Shown: one piece after another, positions 21,207 through 33,172 of the stretch | Layout of the letters: each line of letters begins with the position of its first letter | Position numbering within the stretch: position 1 is the stretch's first letter | Source: Corinectria fuckeliana | Lineage: Eukaryota; Ascomycota; Sordariomycetes; Hypocreales; Nectriaceae | Reading direction: 5' to 3' | Assembly (NCBI GenBank): GCA_019137255.1 | Contig: WPDH01000052.1 | Coordinates: 186,001-250,000, forward strand | Length of the DNA stretch: 64,000 bases | Position numbers and translations under genes: made by a program | Notes under the pieces: generated by a model | Told to the model about the DNA's origin: nothing | Databases searched by the model: none | The model's input: the letters and a program-made list of their open reading frames with translations, nothing else

Positions 21207-23789
21207 TCACAGCTCGTCCTTTGATCGGCCCCCATCGCTTGGCTCTTCCATAGCCATGACCTTGACTACCAAGCTCGTCCACCCGGTGAAGTGCTGCGTT
21301 CGCTGCCCGGCACCCGTGTCGGGATTGTACTGCTCCCACGCGAAGCCCGTCTCCTCCCAGCTCTTGTAGATCGTATCGACCAGGTTCCTGCGTAGCCGGG
21401 TGAACAGATCCCGCGCCTTTTCCCTGTAGGGGCCCTCCTTAGAAGCGACGTTCTATACCCAGCGTCAGTCACATCGGACCATAATTCAGGGGCAGGTTGA
21501 AAAATAGGGGAAGGGGGGCTTACTCTTAGCTGAGACACAGCCAAATAGTTGATGGGCATCCAAACAGGGCTGCGCCAGTAGTTCTCGCCAGTGCCGTAAA
21601 ACTCGTCTTGTTTGCTCAGACTACGCAGTCCGTGGGGACTGAATAGATGGTCCTCGTCGCCAATGAGGTCCAAGATCTTGCCTAGCTTAGGGTCTTCGGG
21701 CTTCATCAAACCAACCAGAAAGGGGAACAGGGAGATATACCCCTTGTGGCACACTAGCGCATGCTCCTCGAACTCGTCGATGGTTGCGTCGCAGTAGCAG
21801 CCCTCCTTCTCCGACCAGTGGAGGTCGTCCAGGTTGCGCTCAATGGCTGTGAGGGCCTTCTCGTATTCAGCCACGTCCTCCTCGATGCCCAGCGCGTCCG
21901 CAATGTTCAGCAGCGACTTGGTCATGAGGCCCACCCACGACATGAGATCAACGTGCAGCTCGCCGGGGTGCGGCGGCTGCGCTCGGGGGTAGTCGTCCAG
22001 GCCACTGGTCAAGATGTGCGTCTCCGTTCGGCCTTTCCATCGGTACGCCTCCTTGCTGGAGAAGGCTTCACGGTCGTAAGACTTGATATCGCCGCGCTGA
22101 GTCTTGCGGAACCAATCATACTGGCGGCGCAAGAGGGGGTACATCTTGCGCAAATACGACTCTCCGAGCTCGACGTTGTCGAGGTGGGCCGTCTGCAGAG
22201 GGTTGCCAGCCACAAGCTGCTCCTTCACGGCAGGCTGGGTTCCGTTGGCGGCGCGGAGGCGCTCCATGAATCCCTCGAGAATGAGGAAGAGGGTAGGCGG
22301 GTTGGCGTAGTGCGGGTACTGGACCTGGAATTCCGCGGGCACCTTGTCGCGCGCCTCTGCACCGAGAATCTGCTCCCGGGCAATCCAGCCATCGTCATCC
22401 ATGGTGTTGTACCAGCTGCTAACAATCTCCAGGGTCAAATCGATGTCCCAATCCGCGATGGGCACGAGGTGGAATCCCTCATCCCACAGGAAGCCTCGAG
22501 GGAAGAAGGGCCGCGACGGAACACTTGTAAACAGCTCGTACGGACCCTCAGGCGTTTGCTGTCTCCGAGCCCTCGCCTCTGCAGCGTCCTGCCAGAAGCC
22601 TTCGTCCTCCTCATCATACTCGGGCGCATACGACCGGTCGATGATCTGATGGCCGTAGAAGTACCCCACGCCGCCCAAGAGGTTGGAGAACATGCTTTTG
22701 CCGAACTTCTTATACTTGTCGGCGGTGTAGGGCGCCTTGAGGTCGAAGATGCTAGAGAACTGCTCGGCGAACGACTCGGACGTCTGCTTGATCTCCTCCG
22801 TCACCTCCTCAGACTTGAGCTCCCTGCCAGCAGACGCGGACGAGAAGATGACATCAAACTCGAAGGACCCTTCAAACGTCTTCTGCACAATATGCACGTT
22901 GCCCTTGCCGGGCTGGTGTCCCATGCGGTACACCTGCCACGGCGGCGGTGGGTTTGTCATGTCGGCGTTTTCTTGCACGTACTTGACGGCGTCCTGGAGG
23001 TGCTTGTACACGACCGGCTTGCCCTGCCACACCATCTCTGGAGGGACGTCAGCACTCACAACGACTGTCGTGTCCCCATGTCGTTCAGGCAAAAGCGGGT
23101 GGTTGCTCGATGGGTGCTTTCCGGCGCCCTCTGTTACAAGGAGCTTGTAGTCGCCCAGAGTCTTGGAGTTTCCCTTGAGGCTTACGTCTCCTTCGAAGCC
23201 AAACTCGTTGCCGCCCTCGCTCTCCACGGCCAACTCGCCGCCCCCCTCCTGTGCGATATAGTAAAACAACATCGTCTTCGTGTCTGGCGGGACACCGTCT
23301 CGTAGTTGGCCCTTAATCCTGGCAGCCCAGCTGCCGCCGTGGTTCCCACCAGGGACTTTCACAAACGAAGTCGTAAGATCGATGCGGTTCCCCTCGTCGT
23401 GGATCGTCTGGGTCCCGCCAGTGCGCGCATCGTACTCGTCCCACCCGTACCCGTGGATGTCCTCGCCCTGCTCGCAAGTATAACGGAAGCCTAACACGCA
23501 GGCGAAGGTTAGCTTGCACACATACGCGAGGGACGACCCGCCTGCACATACCGCGCTGGATGTCGTCGAAAGCGTCGACCCTCCCCCACATCAGTCCCGT
23601 CCACAAAGCATCAGGCGTCCGCGGGCGCACGCCAAAGTACAGGTTCGGCTTGTAGGGCCCCCAGAATAGGCTCTCGTTGTTCTGGCGTCCAATTTCGGCG
23701 GTGAGCACCGAGGGAGCGTCGGCATCGTCTGCAGCTGAGGCGCCCAGCGCGAGGACGGCTGCAGCGACCCATTGCGCCAGCTTCGCCAT
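21207..23789 (-). CDS. CWH41: ER mannosyl-oligosaccharide glucosidase (glucosidase I, GH63) with C-terminal KDEL
   Basis: Three exons, 23789-23552, 23490-21524 and 21452-21207 (introns 61 and 71 bp), give 816 residues. Glucosidase I removes the outermost alpha-1,2 glucose of Glc3Man9GlcNAc2 on new glycoproteins. GH63 hallmarks: LFWGPYKPNLYFGVRPRTP near the N-terminus, LLGGVGYFYG, SRPFFPRGFLWDEGFHLVPI, GRTETHILTSGLDDYPRAQPP and the final segment EETGFAWEQYNPDTG...HFTGWTSLVV. Residues 1-20 are a signal peptide-like segment (basic K3, hydrophobic AVLALG, small ASA before the acidic DDAD). The last exon extends past the GH63 core and ends SKDEL, an ER-retrieval signal. Yeast Cwh41 is instead a type II membrane protein, so this one may be a soluble lumenal form. 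The 514-residue open frame on the opposite strand is a shadow. Confidence 0.96.
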
Positions 23790-24171
23790 GTTGGCAAGGT
23801 CGATTGTGTTTCCTCAAGGCTTGCAGGATGCTTAAGAAGAGATCAACGAGGACGCCTTGAAGCAAAAGGTGCTGGGACATCGGCGTGCTTCTGCGCGACC
23901 GAGGAGAGTGAACACGTTGGTCAATGGCGGATTACGATGCTCCGAAGGATGCAAGGCTGAAGCCCCTAGAGACGGAGGTCTTGGCAGGTACAAGCTCCGG
24001 CCAATAGTAATGTGACTTCCCCACAGGCCGCCGCCACTTAACTGAGACCCACCCATAGTGCCACATCTAGCTCGCCGTTTCTTCAGCCTCCCCGAAAGTC
24101 GACGCCTGCGCCGGACCTTGACATCACCTCAAGCCCTCCTTCGACTTCACACGCTCTCCATCACCGTAACC
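23790..24171. other. Divergent promoter, CWH41 and SNRNP27
   Basis: A 382-bp intergenic region between two start codons. No further element is called. Confidence 0.6.
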
Positions 24172-24990
24172 ATGGCCGACCCCCGCCGCCGCCACCGGCC
24201 AGACAGCCGCCAGATGTGGGACGAGTCCGACCGCCGAGATCGCCGCACCGGCGGCCGCGATCGGGACGCCGACAGACGCGGGTATCGCTCCCGCTCACGC
24301 GACCGCCGAGGCGGACACCGAGATCGCTCGCGCTCGCCGGACAGGAGAATCGCAGGCCGCGGCGGCGACAGGAACAGGCCGCGCGGGCGTAGGGATGGGC
24401 CGCGACACTTGGACGACAGAGACCGCAGGGACAGGCACGGAGAGGACGGCGAGGACGATGCGGCTCGGCACCGTCGCGATGACGACACGGACAGACGAGG
24501 TTCGGCTATTGCGCACCCGCGTTCCAGCAAGACAAGACTAACTCTTCCCCTAGGCAAGCACCGGCGCTCTGCCTCCCCCCGCAGCCGCACACACAGCCCC
24601 CTGCTCGACTCAGCGCTGCCCACGCGCTCCAAGCCCGAGGCCAAGAAGCCCGCGCCGCACATGTCCTTCAACGTCTCCGCGCGCGGCAGCCGATCTCCGC
24701 GGCGCGACGGAAAGCACGCTACTACCGACGGCGACGGCGACGGCCCCCTCGCCGATGACGACGACGACGCCATGGATGCTGGCGAGGTGTCGGAAGGTGA
24801 GGAGCCCGAGGTGGACGACGACGTGGCGGCGATGCAGGCCATGATGGGTTTCGGCGGCTTCGGGACGACCAAGGGCAAGAAGATTGCGGGCAACAATGTC
24901 GGGGCCGTCAAGAAGGAGAAGAAGCTGGAGTACCGCCAGTACATGAACCGGCAGGGTGGATTCAACCGCCCCCTGAGCCCTTCGAGATAG
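24172..24990 (+). CDS. U4/U6.U5 tri-snRNP protein SNRNP27-like
   Basis: Called as a single exon of 272 residues from the ATG at 24172. The first 130 residues are RS/RD-rich (RDRRTGGRDRDADRRGYRSR), as in splicing factors. The C-terminal 55 residues carry the SNRNP27 (PF08648) signature: MQAMMGFGGFGTTKGKKI, VGAVKKEKKLEYRQYMNRQGG and FNRPLSPSR. SNRNP27 sits near the 5' splice site in the pre-catalytic spliceosome and influences donor choice. A hidden 54-bp intron is possible at 24500-24553: the sequence before 24553 (GACTAACTCTTCCCCTAG) is a near-ideal branch plus acceptor, but the matching donor would be the poor GTTCGG. Removing it would delete 18 residues and keep the frame. Confidence 0.88.
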   Translation: MADPRRRHRPDSRQMWDESDRRDRRTGGRDRDADRRGYRSRSRDRRGGHRDRSRSPDRRIAGRGGDRNRPRGRRDGPRHLDDRDRRDRHGEDGEDDAARHRRDDDTDRRGSAIAHPRSSKTRLTLPLGKHRRSASPRSRTHSPLLDSALPTRSKPEAKKPAPHMSFNVSARGSRSPRRDGKHATTDGDGDGPLADDDDDAMDAGEVSEGEEPEVDDDVAAMQAMMGFGGFGTTKGKKIAGNNVGAVKKEKKLEYRQYMNRQGGFNRPLSPSR

Positions 24991-25514
24991 GCTAGGCAAG
25001 GCAAGATGGTTCAAAGCACGTATGACATAATGATTCGATATCCGTCAAAAGAAGGGGAAAAAAGACTGGACTGGACTGGACTGGACTGGACTGGAGACAT
25101 TAATGGAGACAGAAGAATGATCCAGCAGGCGTTAAGAAGGGCACTATAAAAACAAACTCATTACTCATCATAGTCACTCATATCTTAAACATAGGCAGTG
25201 ACCACTTACATACAAAAAACTTCATCATCTTTCAGTGAGGAGTACCAAGTATGATGTTGTATTCATCGTAAGCATAGCGTAGTAAACCCATCCAGGACTT
25301 CCGATCCGCCCATAGCTATTGCTACTCTAGTTCTTGGAAAGATTCCGACCTTGTCTCCGTTCAAAAACGCTCGTCTCTTCTCTTGTGCCCCCCGGCTCTA
25401 TGTGCTAATGTAGACATTACGTACGGCGCACGTGTGGTATCTACCAACGCTGCTCGCTCCTATGCTGGCGTCCGACACCGTGCTATGCATTTCCCGGTCA
25501 AACCCTTCTTGTCC
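24991..25514. other. Convergent 3' region, SNRNP27 and formin
   Basis: A 524-bp spacer between stop codons, with the pentanucleotide repeat listed next and AT-rich sequence at 25140-25260. No gene is seen. Confidence 0.6.
25064..25095 (+). repeat. (GACTG)6 pentanucleotide repeat
   Basis: Six perfect GACTG units plus a partial one, about 75 bp after the SNRNP27 stop, probably inside its 3' UTR. Confidence 0.88.
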
Positions 25515-28500
25515 TCATGCCTTATCCTCCTCCTCTGCAGGTGCGCCGTTCGTGGATGCCGTTGGTGTTGATACATCGTCTCCCGCCGGAGCGTCCTCGG
25601 CCTTGGCCTCCTGGTTCGCTTCGCTCTTTGAATCTTCCTTTGACTCCTCCTTTGGCTCCTCCTTGGACTCCTCCTTGGACTCCTCCTTAGTGTCCTCGGA
25701 CTGGCTTGCGCTGGCCTTCTCTCGTCTCCTCCTGCGTAGCCTCCTCTCCTCCTCGGCTGTCTGCCTCCTCGCCTTTCGCAGGCTTTCCCGCTTCTCGGGA
25801 TCGTTGTCATCGGCACCGTCACCTCCACGCATGCCTTGTAGGAGCGCAGCGGCTCGGTCCGCAACGTCATCTGTGCCTTCCCGAGGCGATGACAGGGCCG
25901 GGCTGAGTAGGTTTCCATCGTCGTCGATGGGCGGCTGCTTGTCCTTCAGGCTGACCTCGGCCTCGGGTATCTCGTCTATGTCTGGAATCTTCTGTCCTGA
26001 CGCTACGCGGACCTGATGTCGGTCCTTGAGCCGCGCACGACGGCGTCGGTCTCTCTGGTCCCGAACCTGCGGCGCAGCAGCGCGTAGCTTTTCCAGCAAC
26101 GAGTCCATGGCGCCAGTGCTGGATGGAGATATCGGGCCAGCTTCTCCGATCGGGTTGTTGATCTTCAACTGGGCGTGCTTCCGCTTCATCGACGCCTCGT
26201 TCCGCTTCCTCGTCGCCTCCACCTGGACGTTCTTGTCCCGCGACTTCTTCCACTCGCCCAAAAACAGGGCAAGCTTAGCAAAGAAGTCTCTCCGGGCATT
26301 TTCGTCCCCAGGGTCTTCGCCATAGAAAACCATGATATCCTTGTATGTCTTCATCATCTCATCCAAATAGAGCTCCATCTGCTCCGCCTTTCTCCTCGCG
26401 TCTTTCATACATCGCTGGACAATCTGGCTGACTCGATCTTCGGGATGAAACTTTTTGGTGTCGCTTAGGTTTCCGGAGTCCAGTGACATCTGAACGTTCT
26501 TGATGTTGTCGATGTACCTCTTCGCATCGGCTTGGAGCTGCTCAATGTTGATCTTCTGCACCATCATGACACCGTTGATATCGTCGGCAAAGCCTTCCCA
26601 CTCAGGATACTGGTTTCGAACAATTCGCTCCACAAGATCCGCCAGCGTTGACTCGTTCTTGTCGTCCTTTACCATGCCCAGTCTAGCTAGAGAGCTGAGC
26701 TTGAAACCGCGCGCTTGCTTGTTCGCGTCGTTCATGTAGTTTCCAATATCCAAAATAAGGCCAAGAACATTCATAAGAGACACAGAATCTCTAAGAGACT
26801 CGGACACGGCAACGACCTGGCGAACCTTCTCGTTAATCTCCTCATAGTCGGGTTCGAAGCTGCGGGTGAGCGACAACGCCCTCATTCGGCTCTTCCAATA
26901 ATGATGCAACTCAAACGCAGTGTACAGGTATATTTGATCTTGGCGAGTCAGTTCGCTAGGATCTTGCTCCCGGTTCTGCTTCGTGGCCTCAGGTCCGGTC
27001 CAGTCCTTGCTGTATGGTGCCATCTGCTTGGCTGTGTTGTCCGGAATGTTACACAGGTCGTCCTTCTGCAGGAAGTCCATCACGACGGGGTTGTCTAGGA
27101 CGTCCGTGTCGCAGTGAATGATCATCTGCACAATCTTCTCAACAGAGTGTTGGGAGAACTTGGAAAAAGCAATTTCTAATATTCGTCAGCAACCATAACC
27201 AAGCCAGGTTCGAAGGATACTCACCATAAGCCTTCCGCAGATCGGAAGAAATGAGCTGCTTCTTGTCGTCCTTCTTAGAGGTTCCGACGCCAAGCCTCTT
27301 GATCTCCTTAGCCAGGAAAAGCTTCTCAACTTCATCCAAAATTCCCTTGCGACTGAGTTCTTGATACTTCTCCTCGCGCTCCTCAGCGGAGGGTGTGTGA
27401 GCTGCCCAGTGACTGGTCTCAGGGGTATCGACCTTGTCCCAGTGCAGAGCCTTGAGTTTCTTCTTCGGCCGCACGACAGGCAAGCCAATGCCCGGAGCGG
27501 CAAAGGCGGCCGGCTGTGCTAAGAAGTGGCCAGACCTTGCGCCAGGCATCGGGGGCGGTGGCGGTGGCGGCATTCCCCCGGCGCCGGGGAGAGGCGGCGG
27601 CGGCGGAGGAGGAGCAGGGCCGCCACCTGGAGATAGCATGCCTGGTAGAGGCGGCGGCGGTGGTGGAGCGCCGGGAAGGTGCCCCGGCAGAGGTGGCGGT
27701 GGCGGAGGCGGCGGAGGTGGGGGTGCACCGGGCAGATGCCCAGGCAACGGAGGCGGAGGCGGAGGTGGGGGCGGTGGCGGTCCAGAGGCTCCGGTAATTT
27801 GGATCTTGGGAGTTTCGCCGTCGCCCGGGGGGGTAATGGGTGACTCGATGCTCGGGTGCGAGGGACCAGTAGTGGTTTCGCCGTCTTCCGAATCGCTAGC
27901 ATCGTATCTCTTGACCCTGGATCCGATCTCCCCAAGCAAGCCAGCCTGCTGCCTGGGATCCATGACGGGTCGCTTCATTTCGACAATCCTGGGCTTCTCG
28001 AAGACAACGCCGTCCTCGCCTTCGATTTCTTCTCCCTCCTCGACCAGCTCGCCATCTTCTGTTCTTTGTCTGATAGGCTTGCGAGAAATCTTGGTGTGCC
28101 GGCTGATGCTGCCCAAAACGCTGTTCGTGAAGTCATGCGGTGGCGTTCCCCCGCCAGGGGGCGTGCCCGGAATCTCCCCTTCCATTTCCTCTCGCAGAGC
28201 CCGAAGGCGATCCGAGGGGCCAACGGCATCACCCCACACGCGACCCTCCAGCTTGAACTGGGTCTTCTGTCGCTCAATCTGCATCTGGAGGCGCTCCATG
28301 AGACGCTCGCGATCCAGGATGCCCTGCATCCGAGTTGGGTCTTCGATGGGCGCAGTCTTGCTATTGCTGTTGCTGTTGCTGTTGCTATTGCTCTTAGCGG
28401 CCTTGGAAGCGGCGACGTCTTGGGCGTCTCGGAGCATGAGATATAGCTCTCGCGTCTCCAGTTCGTTTCGTTGGGCCTCCTTGGCTCGCACAGTTTGAAT

Positions 28501-30786
28501 GCTTTCCAATTCCGCCTTGAGGCCGTCTGCCTGTCGTCTCTGGGCTTCGATGAATCGAGATTGCTCGTCCAGCTGCCGTTGAAGTTTGGCAACAAGTCCA
28601 TCCGCGCCCAGTTCAAGCCTTGCTCGCATCTCATCACGCTCTGCCATCGCGGCCTCAGCTATCTGCCGCGACTCAAGAGACTCGTCTTGAGCTTGTCGAG
28701 CCTCCGAGTCTGTGTGCAGCTTGTCGAGCAGACTCTGCACCGTAAAATTGAGGCTCTGCTTGAGGTCCATGTTTGGCAGACGGCGATCCATGGCAACGTA
28801 GCTCAGCATTGAGTCTACTAGCTGGAACATGCGGAGGCGCTCCTCGCCATCGTTGGAACGGATAAGCATGAGGTGCTGGAGAGCGGATACAAAGTAGTCC
28901 TGTGTCTTAGTTCCGACAAGGCGCTGCTGGATAGCATCGACAATCTGTACCGGGTCGTTGAGATCCTTTACCTCTGCCTCAACGTTGTCCTTGATGCTGC
29001 TGTTTTCCCTCTCGAGCATATCCTCGTAGTCAATGGCCTCGTTGGTGCGGAACCGCTCAATTTGTTTGTCCAGGAGCTCATATTGGAAACCCTCCATCTT
29101 GTGCAGCACGCGCCTGATGCCGCATGCTGTGAACTGAGCACGGATATGCACCCGCAACTGCAAATCCTTCTCGGGGAAGTCGACCATCATGTTGATGAGG
29201 AAGAGCGTAGCGACAGCGTATTCCATGAGCAGGTTCTCCATGCCAATACCGCCGGTCCTCAACTCTTCACTGGCGCCCACCAGACTGCCCATCTTTCCAC
29301 GGCCATCGACTGTAACCTCCACCAAGCGCATCCAAGAGTCGAACCGGCCATTCTCGCCTCCCTGCGACTTGACCTCATCCATGGCCTGTATGACCTTGAG
29401 ATGGCCTTCACCGTTTTCACCCCACGTACACAAGAAGGTGAGGATCTCGCTGACAAGTTTCCTCGTAGTTAGGCGCGGGGACACCAGGGAGGTGGCCAGA
29501 GCGACCATGACCTTCTGGTGAACGAGGGCATCGTCGGCGCCAAATTTGTTGTTCATGAGGGCCTTGACACACTTGATAATATCATACTCGCGGTCGAGGT
29601 TCTTATCAGACCTGTTGTTCTCCGGTATGGCGGGACCCTGCGCTGTCTTGCGGTTGATCTTAAGCAGCAAGGTCATCAGGGCGACCTGGCCCTGACATTC
29701 GACAAATCTCTTGACCCAGCCAATCTGTTGGGTTCTCAAGTTGACTTCCAAGCTCCCCATACCCTTCGCATCGAGCCTGTCCTCCATGACGCGTCGGACG
29801 TACCATTCGGGGGTCCCCTCCTCGTCCGAGTAGGTGGTAATGTCGGGGGTCGAATATTGATTCGGACGGGCACTCTGTCGGCGTTTCTGTTCGCCTTGCC
29901 ATTCGGTGAGTCGGTCCTGGTGCAGCAACGTCCATTTCTTCTGGGAAGGGTATGCCATCATCTGCCTCCTGGCCTGCTCGGGCAGGTTGTGCCAGCCTCG
30001 CTTTTGCATTAGTTGAAGAAACATCTGCTCGACCACGTTGTCGTCGTCTGGTTTCGGGAAGTAAAAGCCATCGTGGCCGCTAGATCCGGGTCCGGGTCCG
30101 GGGAACTTGGTAAGGCGGTGGGACGTTTGGTAGGGGGAGCCGTAGGAAGCCTGGGAGGAAGGACTAGCCAGTGCTAGGTTTGATGCGCGGGAGAGCCGTT
30201 CGGGCGGAGGTTGGTTAGTTGAGTAGACGCTGAGGTTATCGGCAGAGCCTCGTCCGTTGGAGGTCATATAGGAGTCGTATCGGCCACCGTTTGCAGGGCC
30301 TCGGCCTAGTCCCCATTGCTGGTATTGAGCCTGGCGGCCCGTCGAGGCCATGGTAACGTTATTAGGAGCCGGTGACCTGCCGGGAGAGTGAGAGCCAGAC
30401 GGTGTGGTGGGTGCGTCGAAGCTGGGATACTGGTGGAAGTCCATCCCTTTGTTGAGGTGGTGAGGTTGGGGTTCGCGGCGCACTGGCACCTGCTCGCCTT
30501 TGGGTAGATATTCGACGGGGATGGGTGATCGGGAGCCGCTGGAGAGAGTGTCGTAGGGGATTGATGTTATAACTCCGGCCATCATATTGATGCCGCCATC
30601 AGGAGAGCCCGAGCGCTCAACAGAAACAATGGACGAGTCCCTGTGATGGCGCGATGAGCGGAAGCTGGCGGCATCATCGGGCGGGTATTTGGCGTCCTCT
30701 GCCAGGCGCTTATCTTTCTCTTTGTGTTTGCTGCGGGAGAAGATGGAGCGGCCGCCCGAGGACTGCCTCGACTTGTCTGAAGACAT
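25515..30786 (-). CDS. Diaphanous-related formin (Bni1/SepA type)
   Basis: Exons 30786-27225 and 27175-25515 (49-bp GTGAGT...TTAG intron inside FH2) give 1,740 residues. Formins nucleate and elongate unbranched actin at hyphal tips and septa. Order: disordered Ser/Pro-rich N-terminus (1-240); GTPase-binding/FH3 region from about 247 (VVEQMFLQLMQKRGWHNLP) to about 640; coiled coil 650-800; FH1 at about 1000-1082 with five proline runs separated by LPG motifs; FH2 from about 1100 (KKKLKALHWDKVDT) to about 1510 with GNYMNDANKQARGFKL; then a basic segment and an acidic tail with KEESKEE-type repeats. The splice gives LRKAYEIAFSKFSQ. The length fits filamentous fungal SepA/Bni1 (about 1,790-1,820). 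A Ser-Asn repeat (residues about 798-809) is encoded by a GTTGCT-type microsatellite. Confidence 0.96.
28358..28392 (+). repeat. TTGCTG/TTGCTA microsatellite inside the formin gene
   Basis: Six hexamer units on the plus strand encode an alternating Ser-Asn run in the formin between its coiled coil and FH1. The length of this run is likely polymorphic. Confidence 0.85.
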
Positions 30787-33172
30787 GGCGAAGGAGACGC
30801 CGGTGCGGTGGTGGCCGCAGGAGTGGAGGCCGCGGTGGTGATGTTCGGCAGGATCGAGTTCGGGGTCGCAGACGGGGGGTTGGTGAGGAGGAATAGGCGG
30901 AGAAGCGAGGGGACGACTAGGTGAAACACGAGAAGGCGGCGGTTTGGTGGCCCGGGGCCGGTCGCATGATGGGACCGAAGGACGCTTCTCTGCCGAAACG
31001 CAACAGGAAGGGGCTTGAGTGGCGATCCGGGGAGGGGCCCGGGTCGATTTGGCCCGTGGTTTTGGGGGTTGAAACCTAGATGGAGCGTAGGTGCATGCGA
31101 TGACGGAGTCGAAGTTGGTTTCGCAAGCAAACGCAGACGCAAACGCAAACGCACAAGCACTCCCGCGGGCGCGTGCAGAGGCGGAGGATGGCTTTCGGAG
31201 AGCCGAAGGAAAAGGTGTGGGAGGTCACGTAGGAGCGAGAGAGCGAGAGAGGAACGCGCGAGGGACAGACAGACGGCCCCTAGATGGAGGCGGTGACTGC
31301 TGTCTTTTTCTTTTGCAGGACGGCGTTCGGGGTCAAGTAATACTGAGCTGCAACAGTTGAAGGAGTAAAGGCGTCCAGGGGTTCGATCTGGTCGGGACTT
31401 GGTTCTGGCTCTGGCTTTGGCCCCAAATTCGAGTTCGGGGGATGTAAAGGACCAAGTCGAGCAAGGGTACCGAAGGCGAGGCCCTAGCAAGGATGGGGAT
31501 TGGCTTGCGGGTTATGGGGATGAATGGGTAATTGAGGTGGTAGCCGCCGCCGCTCCTTGGCTTGAGGGCCTCCATCGCTGTACTATGCAGCCATGTACTG
31601 AAGAGGCGCTGAGCGCTAGGCCATCTGGAGCGCTGTGGGGTCTAAGGTAGGCTCCATAATTACCTACTTACGCTACGGGCCCAGGGGATGGATCCATCCA
31701 TTGTTGGCGCCCAGGCTGGAAGGGTGACGACCGATTACGAGCGAAGAGAAACGGGCCGTCTCCTATTATCATCAAGCAGCACAACAGATGGCCTCTACGA
31801 AGTGTGGACTGAGTAAACGATGACAAGTTTCTTACAGTTTCGTGAACTGGTGCAGTCAATCTGACCTCCCATTGTCAGCTAAACATGAGGAAAAGGGCGG
31901 AATGAAAACGGCCCCCTGAGGAGAGGAAGTGCTTCATACAGGAAATCAACTACTCTTACTCCAACCTCCGGGATATTCCAAGGACGCTGAGTACCTATGT
32001 AAGGATTAACACAAACAAAACACACATTTCTTCTACTCGTTTAACCTGCCCCTACTTTACACGCAGCTTATCCAGCAGAGCATGGGACTGGGCCACGTCC
32101 AAGTCAACCGACCTGCCTACTTTAGGAGCTGTCAGCCATGGGCTGGCCGTATTGGTGGAGAGTGGGTTTCGTAACCTTGGATTGGGCGCCCGTAGCTGGT
32201 GGTGCTGGTGCAGACGATAGGTAGTACGTAGTAATGCACCTCAACTGGCCCCTATCCCTCATGTTGGACCGATGAGAGTCTTTCGATGCATTTGCACGTA
32301 GGGAGGCAAGGAGGTACTCGTGATTACCAAATTGTGCAACTGCTAGCAAGACAAACTGTACCGAGTAGGCTCGCAATTATAAGCTAATTGCCCTGTTTGT
32401 CCGTGTTCCCAGGTACTTCGTACTTTCATACATCTTCCCGACTTACCGTAGACTTCATATCCGCATCTGCCGTGCCGTAAAGACGTCCTTCCGCCGTTCC
32501 GACCCCCTTGTCCCATCCCCAGCGAAGTCGGGTTGGTCTCATCTCAATCTTCTCCAAGGCCACGGGTTCCATCGTCTTCCCCAGACCTTCTAGGCTGCCC
32601 GCTTACACCAAACCCGGCCTAGGGGCATCTACCTCTCGAGTTGCAATCTGACAGGCGGCCTCCTTTAACTTCCAAATGTCCGGAGGAGGAGCCTAGCAGA
32701 AACTACGAATACCTCGGCGGCCAGCTTACACTTGGCAAGTGCCAGTACCTGTATAACATTATAGATAAATGTTTGCGCTTTGCGGTAAACTTGGGCCATC
32801 CTAATAAGGGTCATTTCTAGCACCGGCCCGGTGGACGCATCCATAATTAATTAATGGGCCGCTAAAGGGCCCGCTCGCGGAATGGCGTTGCGCGTCGTAT
32901 AACAGGCCGTACATGGCTCGTGCGACTTCACTCAGCACGGGAGGCCCGGCCTACGTAAGTAACTTAAGCTAATCCGTCCCTTGTCCAAGCCGTATCTTAT
33001 CGCTGCCTCAACCCTCCAGCAAAATATCACGATCCCTTCGTGGCTCGCAAAGGGGGGTCTACCACATGAAAGAGGCTCGCACCGGCATCGACGAGATTTT
33101 GCTCCAAGTCGCCGTTCCTCTACACACACGCACACACGCGCACTGGCCCGAGTTGGGTTGTGCGAAGGCATC
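30787..33172. other. Intergenic, 2.4 kb, upstream of formin
   Basis: A long divergent intergenic region. The 30790-31560 part is the formin promoter and leader, with a CAAACG-type repeat at 31127-31154. Open frames here (for example 30582-31490 minus) are Pro/Ser/Arg-rich shadows. From 31600 to 33100 I see only AT-moderate non-coding sequence with a few TACCTA words and no RNA gene. Confidence 0.55.
31127..31154 (+). repeat. GCAAAC/GCAGAC short tandem repeat
   Basis: Four to five 6-bp units of the form (A)ACGCA. They lie about 340 bp upstream of the formin start codon, in its probable leader or promoter. Confidence 0.7.

Noticed and set aside
21761..23305. 514-residue open frame on the plus strand
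   Set aside because: It lies antisense to glucosidase I coding sequence; its Leu/Val/Arg-rich translation is a typical GC-codon shadow.
27541..27782. Regularly repeated GGCGG/AGG-rich array as a CRISPR-like or satellite array
   Set aside because: The repeats are codons of formin polyproline runs; eukaryotic context also rules out CRISPR.
27434..28498. 354-residue plus-strand frame with long Gly runs
   Set aside because: It is the reverse complement of the formin FH1 proline repeats and coiled coil.
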